From assembly GCA_030616535.1 (NCBI GenBank), contig JAUWXE010000044.1:1-8310 (forward strand): DNA of 8,310 bases, read 5' to 3'. The notes under the pieces are model-generated. The model was not told where the DNA came from, did not search any database, and was given only the letters and a program-made list of their open reading frames with translations. The DNA comes from Candidatus Aerophobota bacterium (lineage in GTDB: Bacteria > Aerophobota > Aerophobia > Aerophobales > AE-B3A). The position numbers and the translations under genes are program-made. Of the stretch, positions 1 to 5,716 are shown in pieces; the first letter of the stretch is position 1; every line of letters begins with the position of its first letter.

Positions 1-84
1 ACTCATCCTAATGAATTTTTGGAATCTCCTGGAATCCGCAATATTTGCCTTAACAACGATCCAGGTGAGGAACAGAAAGGTTAA
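1..84 (+). CDS. Possible 3' end of an unrecognised gene, truncated by the window edge
   Basis: Reading frame 1 is open from the first base to a TAA at 82-84 and encodes 27 residues with a protein-like composition (it ends ...LNNDPGEEQKG). I do not recognise the family. The frame is short enough to be open by chance. The opposite strand also has a short open stretch with a CxxC pair (KCGVC), so the coding strand is not certain. It lies directly before the hairpin repeat cluster at 111-228, where a gene end would be expected. Confidence 0.25.
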   Translation, partial: THPNEFLESPGIRNICLNNDPGEEQKG

Positions 85-110
85 TTTCAAAATCACAGAC
101 TCCACATTTA

Positions 111-228
111 TGGTAGTCGCAACCTTTGGGTTGCGCTATTTTACGCAGGCTAAGTTTTGCGCAGGCTAAAGCCTGCGGCTACCGGCGACTACCGAGATTG
201 CTTCGGGGCTTTGTCCCTCGCAATGACA
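111..228. repeat. Cluster of GC-rich hairpin repeats (REP/MITE-like interspersed elements)
   Basis: Three structured units sit side by side in AT-rich surroundings. First, 118-135 is a hairpin with 7-bp arms CGCAACC/GGTTGCG. Second, 160-177 is a hairpin with 8-bp arms CGCAGGCT/AGCCTGCG around two A residues, and its left arm region CGCAGGCTAA is also present as a direct repeat at 144-153. Third, 195-228 has outer arms ATTGC (197-201) and GCAAT (220-224), with an inner stem GGGGC/GTCCC containing one G-U pair. Units ending in CTCGCAATGACA and 'GCCTGCGGCTACC' resemble short repeats I know from many environmental bacterial genomes; that resemblance is from memory and was not searched. The cluster lies 3' of the gene at 299-892 (-), so its transcript would end in these hairpins. 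Confidence 0.65.
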
Positions 229-298
229 CGGGGTTCACAGAGTATTTACCTCTAGCCAGTGTGGGTTCAGGTCTCAAAGCGTACTTTTCAAAACGACA

Positions 299-892
299 CT
301 ATCGTTGCCTCCGTTCAATACCGGCTAGCAGGATCCCCGATGATATCAAGAGCCTGCGATCAATCGAAGGTCTCGGTTCCACTATTGTCATGGTGTACTT
401 GAGTACAAACGGATTGAAATGTTGTTTAATTTCAGCAACTTCTCTGCCATCTGCTGAGACGATAACATATGTTTGTGGAACTAAGCTAATGAACCTACTC
501 AAAAAGGCCCCTGCTATACTCCTTTCAGTTAGTCTTCCCATCTCCCGACCGTCGTTAGACAGAAAAATCCATTCATCCTTAACCATGGATTTAAGGCCCT
601 TTCGTCTTATGGCTCCAATGGCCTCACCTGTAGTTGTATCTTGCACATTATACGTTGCCCCAATATCAAGGATCTGGAGAGTTTTAATGGTCAAAAGTTC
701 TTCCGCCCGACGCTCACCTGAGTAGACTCGAAAGTCCTCCCTTAATTTAAATGCCTTCTGCTTTGAATAGAAAAGAAGGTTTCCGCTCTCATCATATACG
801 TGAAAAGCTCCTCCAAATAACTTAAATACCTTCCTGCGAAATAGATAGTGATTGTGTTGGAATGCAGGACAAAGCTTTTTTGCTGTGGCCAT
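299..892 (-). CDS. LURP-one-related (YxjI/tubby-C-like) protein
   Basis: A 197-residue protein of the LURP-one-related family, which shares the tubby C-terminal/phospholipid-scramblase fold. Its function in bacteria is not established. Family signatures are visible in order: HYLFRRKVFKLFGGAFHVYD (about 15-34), the FYSKQKAFKLREDFRVY strand pair (41-57), IGAIRRKGLKSMVKDEW (92-108), IKQHFNPF (155-162), and DRRLLISSGILLAGIE (178-193), a hydrophobic C-terminal helix typical of the fold. The length fits the family. I choose the ATG at 892 over the upstream in-frame TTG at 907, because GAGGAGG (904-898) stands six bases before the ATG and the TTG would lie inside that ribosome binding site. The gene is monocistronic, with its own promoter at 937-964. 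The family call is confident; a role in binding lipid or membrane is inference from the fold. Confidence 0.85.
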   Translation of the reverse strand: MATAKKLCPAFQHNHYLFRRKVFKLFGGAFHVYDESGNLLFYSKQKAFKLREDFRVYSGERRAEELLTIKTLQILDIGATYNVQDTTTGEAIGAIRRKGLKSMVKDEWIFLSNDGREMGRLTERSIAGAFLSRFISLVPQTYVIVSADGREVAEIKQHFNPFVLKYTMTIVEPRPSIDRRLLISSGILLAGIERRQR

Positions 893-936
893 TTCCCACC
901 TCCTCAAATTTGCCCGAAGGCTAAGTACTTAACTCA

Positions 937-964
937 ATTATATACGAAATTCGTTTTTTGTTAA
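937..964 (-). promoter_or_regulatory. Sigma70-type promoter of the LURP-one gene, with a palindrome in the spacer
   Basis: On the minus strand, TTAACA (964-959, five of six consensus bases) is followed after 16 bases by a perfect TATAAT (942-937). This predicts a start near 930 and a leader of about 38 bases ending in the strong ribosome binding site. The spacer holds the imperfect palindrome ACGAA-A-TTCGT (944-954), a possible operator position that would block the polymerase. That regulatory role is inference. Confidence 0.65.
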
Positions 965-1064
965 GTTTGGAGGATATATGACATTAAATCGAACTGATCT
1001 TAATCTTTCTTGAACTTTTCATGGCAGCATGAGTATAAATTTCTCTCTAAAATTAAAGATTTCT

Positions 1065-1093
1065 TTGACAAGTCAACAAATTAAAGGTAGAGT
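1065..1093 (+). promoter_or_regulatory. Candidate promoter of the MNT-HEPN gene
   Basis: A consensus TTGACA (1065-1070) is followed after 17 bases by TAGAGT (1088-1093, four of six matches to TATAAT). A second AT-rich stretch, TATGAT (1095-1100), lies just beyond but is spaced too far from the -35. Transcription would start near 1100, leaving a leader of about 50 bases before the GTG at 1153. The -35 is strong and the -10 is weak, so this is only a candidate. Confidence 0.35.
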
Positions 1094-1152
1094 ATATGAT
1101 GAGAAACCTCGTAATAATCAAATAAAAAGAGCGTTTTCGAAGGAAAATATTA

Positions 1153-2022
1153 GTGGCTCTCAACAATGTGGTTGGCAGAGAGAAACAGATGAGGAAGAAA
1201 TTAACAGAGACAGAGAGACAGGCGGTGCAGGAATTTGTCGATGCTCTAGCCACTGCGTTTCCAGAAAGGATTAAGCTTATGAGGCTTTTTGGTTCCAGGG
1301 CACGAAGTCAAGGAAATGAGCAATCGGATCTGGATCTATTGATAGTGGTAGATAAAGAAGATGAGAAATTAAATGATAAAATCATTGATCTTATGGGAAA
1401 AATTGGGGGCAAATATATCCAACTTATTGCGCCGCTTACTATTTCTAGCCACGAGCTTGAAAATCTCAACTACCAACTCTATAGGTTGTTGATGGAAGTA
1501 CGGCATGCGGGAATAGATTTCTGGAGATCACCAGGTATGTCTGAAGACGGTGGTCGTTTCATCGAGAAAATGGTAGATATTAACATCAAGAAAAGGGGCG
1601 ATGGAATGAAGAAAATGATTAGAGAACAAATCGCTGCAGAAGTAAGGGAGGGAAAAGAAAGCTTAAGGGCTAGCCGGGTATTAATTGACCATAACTTGCA
1701 TTCGGACGGCGTCTCCAAGGCCTATTTCGCCATGTTTCATTTATGCCAAGCAATTCTACTTTCCAGGAAGATAGAGAGAAGGAAACATTCACAGTTAATA
1801 GGTGCATTTCATCACCGATTCAGAAAGAGTAAAGAGATTGAAAATAAGTTTCATCGCATGTTGGATAAAGCTTACGAGGATAGACAAAAGGCTGATTATA
1901 AGAGATTCAAATTATCTAAAGAAGAGGCAGAGATGAGATTTAGTGAGGCCCAGGCTTTCATTAAAAGAATCGAAGAATTATTAAAACTGGACATTCAAAA
2001 GAAGGACTATAGTGGCCACTAA
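1153..2022 (+). CDS. Fused MNT nucleotidyltransferase-HEPN (UPF0332-type) protein
   Basis: A 289-residue single chain with two domains. Residues about 15-125 form a minimal nucleotidyltransferase: LFGSRARSQGNEQSDLDLLIVV carries the GS motif (47-48) and the metal-binding pair D59/D61. Residues about 153-278 form a HEPN domain of the UPF0332 kind: a helix with SLRASRVLIDHN, then AYFAMFHLCQAILLSR (190-205) and YEDRQKADYKRF (241-252). In MntA/HepT toxin-antitoxin pairs the MNT protein adenylylates the HEPN ribonuclease, and the two are normally separate genes. Here the HEPN lacks the RNase signature RX4-6H: after R244 the expected His position is Tyr249, as in the non-RNase 'RxxADY' group. Starts: GTG 1153 (AAGGA, 9 bases before) or the in-frame ATG 1189. 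An internal ATG at 1606, with AAGGGG seven bases before it, could yield a free HEPN chain. The gene stands alone and is convergent with tsaD. Toxicity is not shown. Confidence 0.85.
   Translation: MALNNVVGREKQMRKKLTETERQAVQEFVDALATAFPERIKLMRLFGSRARSQGNEQSDLDLLIVVDKEDEKLNDKIIDLMGKIGGKYIQLIAPLTISSHELENLNYQLYRLLMEVRHAGIDFWRSPGMSEDGGRFIEKMVDINIKKRGDGMKKMIREQIAAEVREGKESLRASRVLIDHNLHSDGVSKAYFAMFHLCQAILLSRKIERRKHSQLIGAFHHRFRKSKEIENKFHRMLDKAYEDRQKADYKRFKLSKEEAEMRFSEAQAFIKRIEELLKLDIQKKDYSGH
2010..2021. repeat. Perfect 12-bp palindrome over the MNT-HEPN stop codon
   Basis: TAGTGGCCACTA reads identically on both strands and includes most of the TAA stop (2020-2022). It has no U-tract, so it is not a normal terminator. 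It may be chance or a protein-binding site. Confidence 0.3.
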
Positions 2023-2106
2023 TGTAGGTGATGATCTATCCGTGTGGTATACTACTAAAAAAGTAGATCCTGAAAATCGGTGTTTAACGACTCCTATATG
2101 TAGATT

Positions 2107-3105
2107 TTAAAGGCTTAGATTGGGTTCGGCATCGAGAGAGAGGGATGAGGCCTTACCCTGCTTGATTGTGGGATAGGCGCAGGCAGCTATCATGGCGGCG
2201 TTATCGGTGCAAAGTTCTAAGGGAGGAAAGAAGATCTCCATGTGCTCGGGCTTTTCTTTTTCCAGAAATGAGCGCAGGAAAAGATTGGCTGAGACTCCTC
2301 CTCCCAAAATAATTTGTTTTACCTTTTTTAGGGAAGCCGTCTTAAAGAGATTTTCGCTGAGCATTTGAGCTACCTTGAGCTGGAAACTGGCGGCAATATC
2401 GGCAGTGGAAATAGGGGCTTTTTTCTTTTCTAGATTCCTAACATAATAGAGCACAGCTGTCTTTATTCCGCTGAAGCTGAAGTCCAGGGTGTTGTTTTTG
2501 AAGTGAGTCAAAGGTAGATCTATGGATTGAAGGTTTCCTTTTTTAGCCATTTTTTCAATGGCCGGGCCCCCTGGGTATCCTAGATTAAGGATCCTGGCCA
2601 CCTTATCAAACGCTTCTCCCACGGCATCATCTCTGGTGGTACCCAATATCTCATATTCTCTTTCCTTAGATAAATAGATGAGTTCAGTATGACCGCCAGA
2701 GATAATTAAACCTATTAAAGGGAGAACAATTTCCGGATAGCTAAGAAAATTAGCATAAAAGTGGGCTTCCAGGTGATTGATGCCGATAAAGGGCACCTCA
2801 AGGGCATAAGCCATTCCCTTGGCTGCGGTTAACCCTACCAGAAGTGATCCCAACAGGCCTGGTCCGTAGGTAGCGGCGACAGCATCTAGATCCTTCAGCT
2901 TTATGCGGGCTTCTTTTAGGGATTCTTTTATGATGGGGATGATGATTTCTAGATGCTTCCTTGAGGCTATTTCAGGGACTATCCCCCAGAATTTTCGATG
3001 TAGCTCTACTTGAGAGGCTACCACATTGGAAAGTATCTTTTTCCCATTTTCCACTACGGCGGCGGCCGTCTCATCACAGGACGTCTCTATTCCCAGAATA
3101 AGCAT
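2107..3105 (-). CDS. tsaD: tRNA N6-adenosine threonylcarbamoyltransferase TsaD
   Basis: A 332-residue, full-length TsaD (Kae1/YgjD/Gcp family; the usual length is about 335-340). The enzyme acts in the cytoplasm with TsaB and TsaE, transferring threonylcarbamoyl from TC-AMP to A37 of ANN-decoding tRNAs (t6A). Visible signatures are ETSCDET (7-13) at the start of the ASKHA fold, the metal-binding His pair in NHLEAH (H111, H115), SGGHTEL (136-142), DDAVGEAFDKVAR (159-171), GGGVSANLFLR, and the late DNAAMIAA with its metal-ligand Asp. One variation is FWGIVPEIASR (39-49), where most members have YGGVVPE. The ATG at 3105 has GAAGG about seven bases upstream. Only 21 bases separate it from the stop of the lpdA C-terminal frame, so the two are almost certainly co-transcribed. 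tsaB and tsaE are not in the window. Confidence 0.97.
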   Translation of the reverse strand: MLILGIETSCDETAAAVVENGKKILSNVVASQVELHRKFWGIVPEIASRKHLEIIIPIIKESLKEARIKLKDLDAVAATYGPGLLGSLLVGLTAAKGMAYALEVPFIGINHLEAHFYANFLSYPEIVLPLIGLIISGGHTELIYLSKEREYEILGTTRDDAVGEAFDKVARILNLGYPGGPAIEKMAKKGNLQSIDLPLTHFKNNTLDFSFSGIKTAVLYYVRNLEKKKAPISTADIAASFQLKVAQMLSENLFKTASLKKVKQIILGGGVSANLFLRSFLEKEKPEHMEIFFPPLELCTDNAAMIAACAYPTIKQGKASSLSLDAEPNLSL

Positions 3106-3126
3106 AAGATAACCTTCAAGAGGGGT

Positions 3127-3864
3127 TTAAGTCAAATGAATCGGTTTCCCCTGGGCTTTTTTGGCTGCCTCCATCACCGCCTCGGAAAGGGTAGGATGAG
3201 CGTGAACGGTACTACCTATCTTATCGACGGTCATTTCCCATCTAACAGCCAGAGCGATCTCATGCACGAGATCGGCTGCATGAGGTCCTATGACCTGTCC
3301 GCCGAGAATCTTACCATTTTCCTCCTCCACCACCAGTTGGACAAAGCCGTCTATCTCACCAAGAGCCTGAGCTTTACCGGAGGCGGAAAAAGGGAATCTA
3401 CCGATCTTGGCCTCAATTCCCTCCTCCCTGGCCCTATCGAGAGTAAGTCCCACTGTGCCAATCTGAGGAGAAGTGAAGATACAGTTGGGAATACTGGTGT
3501 AGTCAATTTTAGAATCAACCCCCAGAGCGTTCTCCGCCGCCACAATCCCCTCCTCAAAGGCTACGTGAGCTAAAAGATACCCTCCCACCACATCACCAAT
3601 GGCATAAACCCTTTCCCGAGATGTCTGCATCCTTTCATTAACTGCGATATTCCCTTTTTGATCAAGTCTCAAATCTAGATTTTCCAGACCAAGGCCTTCG
3701 GTGTAGGAGGATCTTCCTACACAAACAAGCATTTTTTCTGCAGAAATTTTCTCGCCATTATCCAATCTTACAGTAAGGCTATCTTTCTGATAGTCAGTTA
3801 TCTCTTCCAGTCTGGTGTGAGTGAAGATGTTTATTCCTCTTTTTTGGAGGATTTGTTTCATCAT
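3127..3864 (-). CDS. lpdA: Dihydrolipoyl dehydrogenase, C-terminal part (separated by a frameshift)
   Basis: This 245-residue frame continues the dihydrolipoyl dehydrogenase begun at 4511. It contains the end of the NAD domain (VCVGRSSYTEGLGLENL), the second FAD-contacting motif YAIGDVVGGYLLAHVAFEEG, and the dimerisation domain with TSPQIGTVGLT. It ends with the active-site His-Glu dyad in HAHPTLSEAVMEAA. Its apparent ATG at 3864 overlaps the TGA of the upstream frame by one base (TGATG), so coupled reinitiation is conceivable. However, homology extends upstream of that ATG in the same frame (EDKRVSL), which shows that the true protein is one chain broken by a lost base. There is no good ribosome binding site of its own. 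Alone it lacks the redox disulfide and the first FAD site and would not be an enzyme. Confidence 0.9.
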   Translation of the reverse strand: MMKQILQKRGINIFTHTRLEEITDYQKDSLTVRLDNGEKISAEKMLVCVGRSSYTEGLGLENLDLRLDQKGNIAVNERMQTSRERVYAIGDVVGGYLLAHVAFEEGIVAAENALGVDSKIDYTSIPNCIFTSPQIGTVGLTLDRAREEGIEAKIGRFPFSASGKAQALGEIDGFVQLVVEEENGKILGGQVIGPHAADLVHEIALAVRWEMTVDKIGSTVHAHPTLSEAVMEAAKKAQGKPIHLT

Positions 3865-4511
3865 CAGGCTAACTCTTTTATCTTCCTGGGAAGAATCCTA
3901 TCCATCATCTCTACCATAGTGATCTGGGTTCCCAGAGGTCCAAAAATAGAGGCAAATTCACAGCCAATTACTCCCGCTCCCACAATAAGGAGACTTTGGG
4001 GAATTTGCACAAATTCTAAGGCTCTCTCACTGGTTAGGACAGCCAGATGATTGGGGTCAATAAAGGGAAGCAGGGTAGGCTTAGAGCCGGTGGCGATAAT
4101 AGTGCAATCGCCTTCAATATCCTCTTTACCCTTATCTGTCTTAACCTCGATTCTATAAAGGTCAAGAAAGCTGGCCTTTCCTTTCAATAATTTTACCTTG
4201 TTTGCTTTAAGAAGGGACTCGACTCCTTTTTTGAGCTGGGAAACGATCCCACTTTTTCGTTCCATCATGCGGGTAAAGTCCAGCTTTATCCCTTCTACCT
4301 CAATCCCCAACTTTTTTGCTTCTCTAATGAGAGAAAGAGTTTCTGTGGAAGCTAAAAGGGATTTGGTAGGAATGCAGCCCCGGTTAAGACAGGTTCCTCC
4401 GACCTGGGCTTCTTCTATCAAGGTGACCTCAGCACCCAACTGGGCTGCTCGAATGGCCGCTACATACCCGGCTGGGCCAGCACCGACAATTATGATCTTA
4501 GTATTGCTCAA
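3864..4511 (-). CDS. lpdA: Dihydrolipoyl dehydrogenase (E3), N-terminal part, ends early by frameshift
   Basis: E3 is the flavoprotein that reoxidises dihydrolipoamide in 2-oxoacid dehydrogenase or glycine cleavage complexes. This 215-residue frame holds the FAD-binding GAGPAG (10-15), the redox-active disulfide in GGTCLNRGCIPTK (C41 and C46), the ATGSKP linker, and the NAD-binding GAGVIGCEFASIFGPLGTQ (about 177-195). After VEMMDRILP the frame runs into non-homologous RKIKELA and a TGA (3866-3864). Together with the following 245 residues the total, about 460, equals a normal E3. The start is TTG at 4511, supported by AAGGAGG seven bases upstream; no ATG fits as well. It is the first gene of an operon with tsaD, driven from 4704-4731. 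No E1, E2 or GcvH genes are in the window, so the parent complex is unknown. Confidence 0.92.
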   Translation of the reverse strand: MSNTKIIIVGAGPAGYVAAIRAAQLGAEVTLIEEAQVGGTCLNRGCIPTKSLLASTETLSLIREAKKLGIEVEGIKLDFTRMMERKSGIVSQLKKGVESLLKANKVKLLKGKASFLDLYRIEVKTDKGKEDIEGDCTIIATGSKPTLLPFIDPNHLAVLTSERALEFVQIPQSLLIVGAGVIGCEFASIFGPLGTQITMVEMMDRILPRKIKELA

Positions 4512-4703
4512 TCTCCTTCCTCCTTTCTATATCTTCTCCAGAATCTCCGGGACCAGTCTATCCCAGCCTAGAGCCACCAGATGGCAGTACTACTCAGCCA
4601 CGAGCTGTAAATTTGAGTCATGCCGATCTCTGGGTAAGTCTATTGTCTCAAAATAGCTTCAAATAAGAAAATTAGAGCTTGTTCTTTTTGTAACAATTTC
4701 CCT

Positions 4704-4731
4704 ATTCTATTAAACTCTCCCTTCCTGTCAA
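4704..4731 (-). promoter_or_regulatory. Sigma70-type promoter of the lpdA-tsaD operon
   Basis: On the minus strand, a consensus TTGACA (4731-4726) is followed after 16 bases by TAGAAT (4709-4704, five of six). The predicted start is near 4697, giving a long leader of about 186 bases before the TTG start codon at 4511. Confidence 0.6.
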
Positions 4732-4860
4732 ATTTTCGCGTTTTGACTTCCTATTTCCCTCTTTAAGCTTGCAGAAGTAGAATACAAAAATCCGCCATCC
4801 TTTATGAAAATTTCATTTTAACTTGTAAAAAAACAAAATACTTGTAAAATAAGCTAATAA

Positions 4861-5019
4861 CTTGATAATTTAAAACTACCTTCTCTCTCAGTGGCTGATT
4901 CCTGGATTATAGCAACTGCCTGGCAGAAAAAAGCTAAGTTAGTTCACAAAGATCCAGAGTTTGAGCAAGCAAAGGAAATAGTAGAACTATTGCCTCTCCC
5001 CTATAAGAATGCAGGGTAA
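4861..5019 (+). pseudogene. C-terminal stump of a PIN-domain (VapC-like) toxin
   Basis: The frame preceded by a TAA at 4858-4860 encodes about 52 residues and ends at TAA 5017-5019. It contains LSVADSWIIATA (from about 4885), the third-acidic-residue motif of PIN domains (commonly LSLADAWIAATA), followed by KKAKLVHKDPEFE and LPLPYKNAG, matching the last strand and helix of VapC-type PIN proteins. The N-terminal half with the first catalytic Asp (DTS motif) is absent, and no antitoxin gene is next to it. The only possible start, GTG 4891, lies inside the motif and has no ribosome binding site. It is therefore a remnant of a VapBC-type toxin, not a working gene. PIN proteins cleave RNA, but this piece cannot. 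Confidence 0.7.
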
Positions 5020-5060
5020 AGTTCATTACTATATGAATTTTAGAGAAAAAAGGAGCCTCT

Positions 5061-5309
5061 ATGAGCAAGAAAATTACAGTAGCTATCCTCATTTTTGTTT
5101 TTCTAATTTGTGCAGGTTCAGCTAGTGGCTTTGTTACCCATAAGGACCCTCATGGCTTTTCTTTGGAATGTCCTGAGGGCTGGGGAGTTCCCTCCGGCTC
5201 TAACTATTACTGGAAGGAAGGTGATGTCATTATAGGTACCGAAATCTACGAAAGACCGACAATCGATTCCAGACTGCTCAGGGATCTTGACGAGTTAATC
5301 AAGGATTAG
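5061..5309 (+). CDS. Small secreted protein, possible truncated PsbP/DUF1795-like domain
   Basis: An 82-residue protein with a classic Sec signal peptide: MSKK, then a hydrophobic core ITVAILIFVFLICAG (5-19), then a small-residue cleavage region SASG near 20-23. There is no proper lipobox, because the residue before Cys17 is Ile. The mature part, FVTHKDPHGFSLECPEGWGV, has the 'DPxGFSLxxPxGW' opening seen in PsbP-like/DUF1795 extracytoplasmic proteins, but it stops after only about 59 residues where such domains usually run past 120. It may therefore be a shortened member or a 3'-truncated gene. No continuation is evident in other frames downstream. AGGAG at 5051-5055, five bases before the ATG, gives a good start. 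Function is unknown. Confidence 0.6.
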   Translation: MSKKITVAILIFVFLICAGSASGFVTHKDPHGFSLECPEGWGVPSGSNYYWKEGDVIIGTEIYERPTIDSRLLRDLDELIKD

Positions 5310-5716
5310 CCCTGAGCTTATTTTCAAACATATTTTCTTGTAGAAGTATATATATACCTCTCTCACGGGTATATCTTAGAATTCCATCTATTGGATCTCT
5401 TTAGTTTATATTTAGAGAGTGGACAAAATGGGGTCGGTAGATGTATCAACATTTGACTAAAGGGATAGTTTCTTAACAATTTGTCGAATCCAAATTAAAT
5501 AATGTTAATAATTCTGTAAGTAAGCAAAGAGATGAAGAAGGTAGATTTTAAAATTGCAAAGGAGTTTGCCTCAAGGATTAGGAAAAAAATTGGGCGAGGT
5601 TAGTATAATTGTTTATGGCTCAAGGACGCACGGGAATGATGAGTTAAGTCTAAATATTAGGTAGATTAAGGTACAGATACTGTAAATGGTTTTATTTTGG
5701 ATATGGGTGAGAAAGA
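5310..5716. other. Intergenic stretch with a nucleotidyltransferase remnant
   Basis: This is a 407-base AT-rich stretch. It contains a weak 7-bp hairpin (5352-5374, ATATACC/GGTATAT) without a U-tract, and a GTGGACAAAATGGGGTC string (5419-5435) that recalls the ends of some insertion sequences, though no transposase is seen. A faint promoter-like pair TTAACA (5473-5478)/TTAAAT (5495-5500) lies ahead of the MNT stump at 5532-5664, and the stretch ends with the ribosome binding site GGGTGAG (5705-5711) of the TPR gene. Confidence 0.5.
5532..5664 (+). pseudogene. Frameshifted stump of an MNT-type nucleotidyltransferase
   Basis: ATG 5532 opens MKKVDFKIAKEFASRIRKK and then hits TAG at 5601. One frame over, from about 5593, the text resumes as GEVSIIVYGSRTHGNDEL and ends at TAG 5662. 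Joined by removing one base from the A7/G3 run (5583-5594), this reads as 'RKKLGEVSIIVYGSRTHGN', the start of an MNT nucleotidyltransferase (usual form LFGSRARG...SDxDL). After the GSR motif the catalytic Asp pair is gone (SLNI in place of SDxD-I) and the chain ends. It is a second, dead MNT gene unrelated in position to the fusion at 1153-2022, and it lies 52 bases upstream of the TPR gene. Confidence 0.7.

Larger units (their letters stand above)
4512..5060. other. Intergenic stretch between divergent lpdA and the small secreted gene
   Basis: This 549-base stretch holds, from left to right: a roughly 186-base lpdA leader (4512-4697), including a short open piece on the minus strand (4527-4589) that could be the decayed end of a former upstream gene; the lpdA promoter (4704-4731); an AT-rich, featureless part (about 4740-4860); the PIN-domain stump (4861-5019); and the ribosome binding site AGGAG (5051-5055) of the next gene. 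I found no riboswitch that I recognise in the leader. Confidence 0.6.

Noticed and set aside
126..725. A 199-residue plus-strand reading frame
   Set aside because: It starts inside the hairpin repeats and then runs antisense to the LURP-one gene, whose family motifs, promoter and ribosome binding site are all clear on the other strand.
1029..1274. An 81-residue plus-strand reading frame
   Set aside because: It overlaps the start of the MNT-HEPN gene in another frame and covers the likely promoter.
2052..2066. CTACT/AGTAG hairpin between convergent genes as a bidirectional terminator
   Set aside because: The stem is only 5 bp, and the A/T run is in the loop, not after the stem.
3010..3573. 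A 187-residue plus-strand reading frame over tsaD and lpdA
   Set aside because: It is antisense to two strongly recognised proteins and has no recognisable motifs.
3864..3890. Programmed -1 frameshift in lpdA
   Set aside because: No X XXY YYZ slippery heptamer in the zero frame (GATAAAAG does not fit) and no strong downstream stem were seen, and E3 is not a known recoded gene.
4198..4656. A 152-residue plus-strand reading frame
   Set aside because: It is mostly the complement of the conserved lpdA N-terminus and its leader; composition is not protein-like.
5352..5374. ATATACC/GGTATAT hairpin as terminator of the secreted gene
   Set aside because: It is AT-rich and weak, with a 9-base loop and no T run after it.
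5419..5435. GTGGACAAAATGGGGTC as an insertion sequence end
   Set aside because: No transposase, no partner inverted repeat and no target duplication were seen; resemblance from memory only.
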